Below the pieces are notes generated by a model. It did no database searches, had not been told where the DNA came from, and saw nothing but the letters and a program-made list of their open reading frames with translations. Positions 56,164-64,000 of a stretch of 64,000 nt of DNA are shown here, one piece after another (within the stretch, counting starts at the first letter, position 1; the number at the start of each line of letters is the position of its first letter). Made by a program: the position numbers and the translations under genes. Source of the DNA: Takakia lepidozioides (Eukaryota > Streptophyta > Takakiopsida > Takakiales > Takakiaceae); the NCBI GenBank assembly GCA_030704615.1, contig CM060731.1:57206756-57270755 (forward strand). Direction: 5' to 3'.

Positions 56164-56560
56164 CCTCACCACATTGTCCTTGCCCTTGTGTCATGACCCA
56201 TGGCGGATTTGACCGACTATCAACCCAAAAGGACCTCTTGTGTGTGCTGCTTGTGTCGGTAGTGAGGTAATGTCGGGTTGGTCTGTGAGAACCACCACGG
56301 TGCAGCTGAGCAAGGCAGAGATTGAATCACGGCCTGCTAAGACCAAGCTGACTCTCCCAAGAACCTTGTAAACATCAGGAAGAGTACCAAATCATTGTAT
56401 TAACAGGAGCCAAGAGCCCACATTTGCAGGATGGACAAACTTCTTCACATCGTACATTGAGAAAAAGCCACACCTTGCGATTGCGGTTGTCCCACCATTG
56501 TGAAGGATCTTTATAAAACTCATGCCAGCTCTGCTCCGTGCTCCAAGGTAGAGGTTTGTG
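56164..56560 (-). pseudogene. OSB module 1 (two exons, copy B)
   Basis: The first exon (about 56560-56474) encodes KPLPWSTEQSWHEFYKDPSQ and WWDNRNRK with a GT donor: the best preserved WWDNR core in the window. The second exon (56282-56164) starts TNPTLPHYRHKQHTQ and then needs a one-base frame change to reach WVDSRSNPPWV. The OB-fold exons expected upstream in an OSB gene were not found. Confidence 0.6.
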
Positions 56561-56795
56561 CTCGAAAATCCGACAGCATCAACATTTTGACAAGGTCCTT
56601 TACTGAGGGGTGCTAGTGAGCTTTCAACAACATTCATGCAAGTTGTTTTGGGCTCCATTGGGCTCTACCCGATGAGGAACAACGAACATGTCCAGACTTA
56701 CACAGATGGTAACCCAGCTTATGTTTGCAGTCTGGAGATTGTAGAGTGGTCTGTGAAAACGACCAGGGAGGAAGGCGCTGAGCAGCCAGAGTCTT

Positions 56796-59700
56796 TTACC
56801 CTGGGTCTTGGCATTTAAGTTTTGCTCACGTTCCAATATGTGCCCCAATCTTTCAAAAAACAATCAAGCATAGAAACTGGACATCTAAGTAGCAAAGGTG
56901 GCGATAGCATGCGGGCCCCACATGGCTACCGCATGCCATGTGAAATTGCACTTGAATGTTTGGCCCACATGCAATCCATGCCAAGGAGTACTAAGAGTAG
57001 CTTTCCACCGTTTAAGGAGGAAGCGGACAAAAATGGCCGGGTACACATATCGCTTCCATGCATGGGGCAGCAGGGCCCGGTCACCGAGCTAGCGTGTGTA
57101 ACGCAGCGTGATAAAATGGGAAGGGAATGGAGTGTCCACTTACATGTCACGTCACACTGAAGTCACGCTACCTGTAGTATCCAGTATCCAACGTATGGCA
57201 GATGATGCACTCAAAATTGGGGGGTGGTCAAACGCTCATCCCTTCAATTTTTGGATTTTCACAAACTTGTCACTCCAAATTGTAACATGATCTAGAGTGT
57301 CTCCCAACTCTGTGTGCGCTGGCTTCATGGACTTGCTGTGATACGGTAGAGGGGCATTGGTAAGTGTCATCTGTGTGATCATGATGGCCACATACCCCTC
57401 AGGCACCATAGGGTATCCTTCACTCGCCGAAGACCCTTGTAGACCAACAATGTGGCCAGATGTTGTTGTTGCCCTCGAAACCGTGTCGATAAGCCGGACT
57501 TGGTCACCTACCTTCAACTGCCATCCACCCCGAAAACCCCATAAGATACATGAGCAAGCTTTCAGGCAATATCAAAGCAACAACAACATATACATATGTG
57601 AAACAAACTAACATCGCTAAGAATATGTGTAAACAAACTAGACAAATTAGTAGGCAATCACAGGGAGGTGTAGTGTGAATGCAAGGGGTAATATTCAAAT
57701 TTTTGTTTGGCATCAAGATTCGGCACTGCTACGAAGGGAGTGCCCTGGAGCTAATGAGGGGAAGGAGTTATCCATGTCTACAGGTAATTCCATGGGAACA
57801 CTATGCTATTGCTCTGCCAGGACAAAATATGGCTAAGTTATGACATGCGTCTTTTTTCATCCCTAGGATGAATGATTTTCATCGATGATGTTTAACTCTA
57901 GAAACTCGGGATGTGAAAAACGAAGGGGAAGAGTGCGTGCATCTTTTCGCAGCTGCTGCAGTGGTGTTGGCAACACAGTATGTCTGAGAAAGTTCCACCT
58001 ATGCAAGGGGAATCAGCTTGTTTTAAAGAGCAACGTTAAGGGCTCTTGCTTGGCATTCTGTGCAAGAGGAAGCGGTGCCGCCTTCTTCGTAAGTAATGAT
58101 CAAATCTGAAGACTCAGCATGTGATGAGAGCGGTGCACCACCGCTGCCGCCATTGTCTTGATGAGCACAGTAATGAGGAGATGGAGCAGCTCAACAGCTG
58201 CCAGGGCAGGTGAAGTGCTGGCTGGTGTGGATGGCGAATCAGGTTATCTGTAATTAAAACTAGCTGCTTTCTGTCTTCTTGCTATAGGACCATATCAATG
58301 CTTAGGAGAGAATTGTACATATAGAACCATAGGGTAGTTAGTTGGCAAGCGACAGGGTTACTACCATGGGCTGAAACAGAGCCGTTATGACTCTCTGAAC
58401 GCTTGAATCGACGAATATCTGAAAGGTGGGGTGGCAGAGCGATGACAGGATCTGACATGCATAGATCTTTGTTTTTACAACGTGGCATTCAAACGACAAG
58501 AGGAGTTAGGGTAGTTGCTGACAGAGATGGTGAGGTGCCATTTCGGACAGGTAATCCCACCGCTTTAGCTGGAGTATAAGACAGCTAAGTTAATAGAGAC
58601 AAGGGGGTTTTTTTTTTTACTGAGATAGATGTCGCTGAAATGATTGAAGGCTCTGGAGTTAGTGGGGAGAGTATGAGAACGTTTTGAAAAATGGAATGGA
58701 GTGGTGGCTTGGGCTTCAAACCAGAATGGTGTAGAGAGGATGAGAGATGATGCATGTCTTTGGGGAATGGTGATAGAAGGCAGATGCAGCCCATCTACAA
58801 TCAATGCATATATAGTGTTTGTCCTGCTTTTGATTTTATGATTCAGCACACTGAATCTGGAGCAAACTGTGCATCAGTGTTTAGAGTTAAACAAATCTGC
58901 AAAATGAACAGTATAGAGAGATTCACCAAGGGAATCGGTGCACTTGCTACAGGATAGAAATGAGGGAGAGGGTTTGTAACTGTCAGCATTAGGGTATGAG
59001 AATGAGGAGAGATTCTGTTTGGGAGGAGAGAAAAGCTAAGAGAGAATGTGGTGTGTACTTATGATTCCAAGGAGGATTTTTGCGAAAGGTCTCCACTGGA
59101 TGTGTGCCTTGGTATATCTGCATTGCATGTAGAGGGGCTGTCCGGTCTAATATAGGCACTTGCATCAGAAAGGGAGAGAAAACACTGGGAAGAAGAGAGA
59201 TCCGTTTAGCAAAAGAATGATGAAGGGAGGGCCAGTTGAGAGATAAAGGAAACACCATGAGTTGCATAGAAATATCAAACCTGCACTGTATGGTAGATCC
59301 ATGTTGCCTTGCATTTTCGGTGATTGCATGACAACAAAGGGGGTTCAATGTAGATGCTACATGCAAATGGTGAACTCATAGGATGTCATTAACCCTCTGG
59401 TAAGCTGTTTGAGTGACCATATCAGCATGAGGACTAAGCTGGTGCAAGACAAAACCCTAGTCAGGCCTGTTGCACTATGCAGGAAACACCTTCACTTGTC
59501 CCATCCATGTCTTCTCTTCCGCTGCGGCGTGGATGAGGGCTTTATGAACTCTGATCATAAACAGCCTGGATATAGCCAACCTGTGTGGGAGAACCAGGAT
59601 AACAACAAGACCTTGCACTAAGAACTAGATTAGAATTAGACAGAAGGGGATATATGCCCCCTTCTTTTCCACGCTATAGAGGACCGAGCCACCTGCTTTC

Positions 59701-60769
59701 ATGAGAGACCGATGCATCCAGTGCTCAATGTGCTCAAGAATACGGCTATCTTCTCCAAGTTCTCGGCAAACTCCTTTTTTTGCGGGATGGGCTCCTCCCA
59801 CATGGAAGGACGCTCTAAAGAAGGTTCTAGAAATGAGGAGGTTCTAGAGATCTGGCATGGTCACTTTGGCAAGCCATAGCCAAAGTGGGAGCCCAAGAAG
59901 CCCAAGAAGGCCGGACGGAGGGTGCCGGATAAACTGGGAGATGTGCCCCCTCATGCTAGTGCTGGCCTATGGGTTGGACACCTGCAGACGTGAGTGCGTT
60001 GACGCACTCAATTTTGGAGGGCCAGAAACCCTGTTGAGGTGCATTCCCTTTCACTAACTCATCCTCTTCCGTTGTTGTGCAAATACATAAAAAACGTTCT
60101 GATCCCCAGGGAGAACCTCAGTCGGTACCCGAAATTCATCGACCTGTGGTCAGACTTGTTGAACAGCCAGACAATGTTTATTGCATGTATACTTACAGAC
60201 TGGGGGCGTGCTCACCTTCCAGACTATTGTTAGTATCTGGACATCCCATGCTCGGTTTGCCCCTCGCACGAATTGACCATAAGAAATCATAACGACAATG
60301 CGGCCGCCCTAGCCCCTCTGACGGATCAGCAGATTCATGAGAGAAACCTACGGATTCTGGCTAAGAAAGACCCCCCAACTCAAAATTCTCCACTGAAGCC
60401 CAAAAAGGCGAAAGTGAAGGGCAAGGGGAAGAAGAAAGCAAAGGACAAGGACAAGGACACCGGGGATGTTCATGGATAAGGATGAGGTGACTGAATGCAG
60501 ACCCCACCCCCACCCCCAAAGCCAAATCGGAGGAGGAAGGTGCTGAAGGAGCCATACGATGCATTGAAGCACCCATCCCGAGTCATTCTCCCTGCAAGTC
60601 CAAACTTGTCAACAATGGATTCCTCGCCATGATGGAGACCAGGAAATCGGGTTACAGTGGTTGGTGTGCTCCGTCACCAACATGGGAAAAGTTTTGTGCT
60701 TTTCTCCAATCGGTAAGCAATTGTCATGCATCAATTACTGTTTGGGTTTTTTATCCTTACACGCTTCCC
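56796..60769. other. long stretch with almost no supported gene
   Basis: The only notable frame is on the minus strand at about 57530-57236: GGWQLKVGDQVRLIDTVSRA and VPEGYVAIMITQMTLTNA. It looks like real protein but is not recognised and has no stop-to-ATG context. A Lys-rich frame at 60273-60479 (plus, KPKKAKVKGKGKKKAKDKDK) is low complexity. I see no RNA gene. Confidence 0.4.
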
Positions 60770-60777
60770 TGCAGACG

Positions 60778-60960
60778 TGACTTCCGTGTGAGCGTGAGCG
60801 TGAGAACGTACGCTCACGCGATGGTGGTGTGGCGTGAGCGCAGGCTCATACCAGCTGATGTGGCGTGAGCGTAAGGCTGACGTGGCGTGGTCTTGCTGAT
60901 GTGTCATTATCCGGCTGACGTGGCAGTCGTCAGAATGACATGGCATCTGGACAACTTGCC
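60778..60960. repeat. short GTGAGCG / TGACGTGGC repeats
   Basis: GTGAGCG-type units occur several times at about 60787-60870, and (C)TGACGTGGC occurs at about 60878 and 60913, with variants (CTGATGTGGCG). The tract borders the broken end of the second gypsy element. Confidence 0.55.
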
Positions 60961-60973
60961 ACATGCCATGTCA

Positions 60974-63972
60974 TCATAAACATATAGCACCTATAGCCGA
61001 GGGGCCTATAGCCGTGGCAAGTATGTTCTCGTACAGGAACCTTGCTGTGGACTTGGCTGTGTTGTCCCTCAAAGCTTTAGCTTCCACCCACTTTGTAGTA
61101 TAATCAGTGGCTGTAATTATGTACCTGTTTCGTGTATTCTTGGATGGTGGATTAATTGGTCCAACAAAGTCTAGTCCCCATTTCTGAAATGGTTCCGTAG
61201 GCATTGTAGGATGCAAGGCCATCCTTCCAGATCTCTGCAAAGGTCCTAGCCTCTGACATTCATCACACTTCTGACAATACTCGTGTACATCTTTGAACAA
61301 AGTAGGCCACCAGTATCCTGCGAGTAGTATCTTTCTACTGGTAGTCTCTTCTCCAAAATGACCTCCAGCCACTCCTTTATGAACTTCCTCCAAGACTTTA
61401 TTTACTTCATGGTGGTACAAGCATCGTTTTAGTACTCCATCAGGTCCTAACTTATACATTCTGCTTCCTACCATAGTATAAGGTAAAGCTTTGATAGCAA
61501 TTCTCTTCCTCTGCTCTTTACCATAACTAGGTGGGCACTGACCATGAGCAAGGTAGTATCTGATTGGCCACTGCCAATCTAACCATTCATCTGCACTTCC
61601 TTGCACCTCCATTACAAATAAACTCGCATCAGGTAACTGATCGTCCACTCCTGTGGCGGCCTCTCCTGTTGTTAGTCGTGACAAATGATCTGCCACAAGA
61701 TGCAAACGGCCAGGCTTGTAAATATCCTCGAACTCAAACTCATGCAAGATTATTAACCACCTCGCTATCCTTCCACTTATCAAAGGTTTGTTCACCAGAT
61801 ATATCAGAGCCTGGTGATCCACATAAAACATAAACTTTCTTCCCAATAGGTAATGCCTGAATTTCTTGACTGCATAAATCATTGCCAATGCTTCTCTTTC
61901 CGTTGTACTATAGTTCCTCTCAGCACTGTTCATCAACCGGCTAGCATAGTACACAGGTGAATCTATATTCCCTGTAACATTCTGGGCTAACACCGCACCC
62001 AACGCTTCTCCTGATGCATCGCAGTGAACATGAAATACTACATGCCAGTGAGGGTTAATCAGCACAGGTGTAGTTGTTACTGACAGTGTAAGTTCCTCAA
62101 ACGCCTGTTGACATTCAGCTGTCCAGGCAAACACTGCATCTTTCTTCAGAAGCTTGCTCAATGGTGCTGCTATTTGTGCATACCTTTTGACAAATCTTCT
62201 GTAATAACTGGTTTGCCCAAGGAATCTTCGTAGACTTTTAACATTCACTGGGGGTGGAGAGGCTTTAATGGACTCTGTCTTCCTGGGATCCACAAGGAGT
62301 CCCTTCTTACACACAATGTGTCCCAGAAGCACCCCTGAGTTCACACAGAAAGTACACTTCTCTGGATTCAGGCCCAGACCTCTCATCCTGCATCTGGCCA
62401 AACATAACTCCAATTTATGCAAGTGCTCACTCTTAGAGCTGTACACACTGAAATCATCCAAGAATACCTGCATGAAATCATCCAGATACTCATGAAAAGA
62501 TTCACTTATCACTCTCTGAAAGGTCGCTGGTGCATTACAAAGTCCAAAGGGCATGACTTTGTATGCATAAGCCCCCCAGTCTGTGATGAAAGCTGTTTTC
62601 CCTTGGTCTTCTTCTGCCACTTGCACTTGATTATAACCACTGAAGCCATCCATGAATGAGTACATCTCATGGCCTGCCACAGTGTCTAATATTGCTTCTG
62701 TGAATGGCAAAGGGAAAGGATCTTTCTTCGTACAAGCATTCAGCTTCTTATAGTTTACACATACTCTTAGTTTGCCATTCTTCTTGGGAACTATAACAAT
62801 GGGTGACAACCAAGTTGTATACTCTATTGGGTATATAAACTTAGCCTCAGCCAACTTCTTTATCTCTTCTCCAACCTTCTGTGCGTAGTTGGGATTCATT
62901 CTATACCTCGCCTGCTTGATTGGTACTGACCCTGGTTCCAGTTCTATCTTATGCTGACAGACTTCAGGTGGTATCCCTTTTAGATCCTCATAGCTCCAAG
63001 CAAATACATCTCTGTATTTGATGAACAAGCTTTTAGCTTCTTCGAAGAATTCCGGCTCCAAATCAGCTCCTACTTTCACCATCCTCGGTTCCTCTTGAGT
63101 TCCCACATTTACTTCTCTCACCTGCTCATCAGCTGTGATTGTCCAACCAGTCACCACTTCATCCTGTAAGCTCACAGTGGCTGGTTCTTCTAGGATTTCC
63201 ATCTCTCCCTCCTTTTCTTCATAGAAATGTGGTGGGTAACTGCTGGTTTCCTCTTCAATTGGTGTTGCCGACACTACACCACAGCAGATACCTCTTAAAC
63301 AACTTAGGCTTTCCAGCCGCATCTCCGCAACCTGCTCCCACTCTGGGTGTGCAGCAAATAGGGTAGCTTCCTGCTCCTCATCCAGTCCTCCCTCCAATCA
63401 TACTCTCTGACCCCTCGAGGTCTTCTCGTAGCAGGTAATCTATTAGATTTCTTAGTGGTAATTTGTATCTCGTGCATCCCATTATGCACAGTTAGTAACT
63501 GAGAATTCCAGTCATGGAATACCCTGGCCTGTTTCAGCCACGGACGTCCCAATAATAAGGAGTAAGCCTCCATGACTTCATCCATTTTTAATACAGTTAC
63601 TGTGATCATAAAGATCATTTTCTGTATCTGTATCTTAACTCCTCTTATTAATCCCAATGGCTGCACACTTCTTTGATCTGCCATTGTTACTGTAAATGGG
63701 GCTGGTTTCATGTTACTTAGACCAAGCTTCTTCCTTAATTGGTCTGTCATGATATTTACTCCAGAACCACCATCTATCAGTACATCAGTTAGTTCTGTGC
63801 TTCCAATTCTCAATTGGATTACTGGCATAGAATCATTAAAGTCCATGACTGGTTCTCGCCCTTCCGGCTTCACATTATAACTGGTCACCTTGCTGTTCAG
63901 GTCTGTGTTTCCTGTCTCTTGGGCAATTCGATTGATTGCCTGATACAGCCTGTGCCTACAATAAGGTGCCAC
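60974..63972 (-). mobile_element. truncated Ty3/gypsy retrotransposon 2
   Basis: The protease frame (63972-63304) has VLIDGGSGVNIM and SLLLGRPWL. The pol frame (63397-60974) carries reverse transcriptase ([29 protein letters not shown], catalytic FLDD in [10 protein letters not shown]), RNase H ([16 protein letters not shown] and [10 protein letters not shown]), the integrase zinc-binding start ([21 protein letters not shown]) and the first catalytic Asp ([19 protein letters not shown]). The integrase is cut off after FLYENIL and runs into unrelated sequence to a stop at 60974. A one-base shift at about 63380-63400 separates the protease and pol frames. The gag side probably extends past the window end. 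The element is less decayed than the one at 46-50 kb. The clade (Tat/Athila-like) is only a guess. Confidence 0.9.
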
Positions 63973-64000
63973 AGCTAATAGCTGTCCAATGGTAATTTCT

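Larger units (their letters stand above)
51868..56795. repeat. segmental duplication, block B
   Basis: This is a direct copy of block A, about 13.4 kb away. It contains the same gene order but lacks the large inverted repeats at its ends. Differences from A: single instead of doubled WWDN exon, intact WWDN in module 1, and three frameshifts in the PPR gene. Confidence 0.9.

Noticed and set aside
60273-60479. Lys-rich small protein gene
   Set aside because: Low-complexity Lys/Asp sequence without splice or promoter support; composition alone keeps it open.

Overview
The window looks like nuclear DNA of a land plant, most likely a non-seed plant (moss, lycophyte or fern). Evidence: intron-rich plant genes (ATAD3, an SPTAIRE-type CDKE/CDK8 kinase, the small mitochondrial protein CMC2), PLS-class pentatricopeptide (PPR) genes ending in the DYW editing domain, exons with the PDF motif of plant organellar single-stranded DNA-binding (OSB) proteins, and decayed Ty3/gypsy retrotransposons. 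The species cannot be fixed from the sequence alone.

Layout. 1-3.6 kb: no certain gene; one short element with terminal inverted repeats. 3.6-8.7 kb: a decayed PPR gene and a string of broken OSB PDF-motif exons, all on the minus strand. 9.5-20.4 kb: a plus-strand coiled-coil gene of unknown function, an intact intronless DYW-type PPR gene on the minus strand, two copies of an unnamed short repeat, and CMC2 (minus). 20.9-26.7 kb: a complete nine-exon ATAD3 gene, head-to-head with CMC2, with a repeat insertion and a 56-bp-arm hairpin in intron 6. 27.2-28.1 kb: a degraded duplicate of the region where the unknown gene and CMC2 converge. 29.6-32.0 kb: a complete four-exon CDKE gene. 32.5-38.4 kb: a 189-bp tandem repeat split by a tRNA-derived SINE, a gag-protease retroelement remnant with its LTR, and one arm of a large inverted repeat. 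38.4-43.4 kb and 51.9-56.8 kb: two direct copies (A and B) of a 5-kb block holding OSB PDF-motif exons fused to a DYW-type PPR gene; A has an intact PPR reading frame, B is frameshifted. Between them (46.0-50.4 kb) lies a decayed gypsy element. 57-61 kb is almost gene-free. 61.0-64.0 kb is a truncated second gypsy element.

The central observation is the chimera. A PPR-DYW coding region, normally an organellar C-to-U RNA editing factor, follows in frame a PDF motif of an OSB protein, and upstream PDF exons with matching splice sites and intron phases remain. Three copies of the fusion (one dead, one frameshifted, one open) show that it arose before the duplications. The PPR part also carries almost identical 303-bp P-L-S units, a sign of recent internal amplification. 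ATAD3, CMC2, the DYW PPR proteins and OSB proteins all point to mitochondria or plastids, so the region is unusually rich in organelle-related genes.
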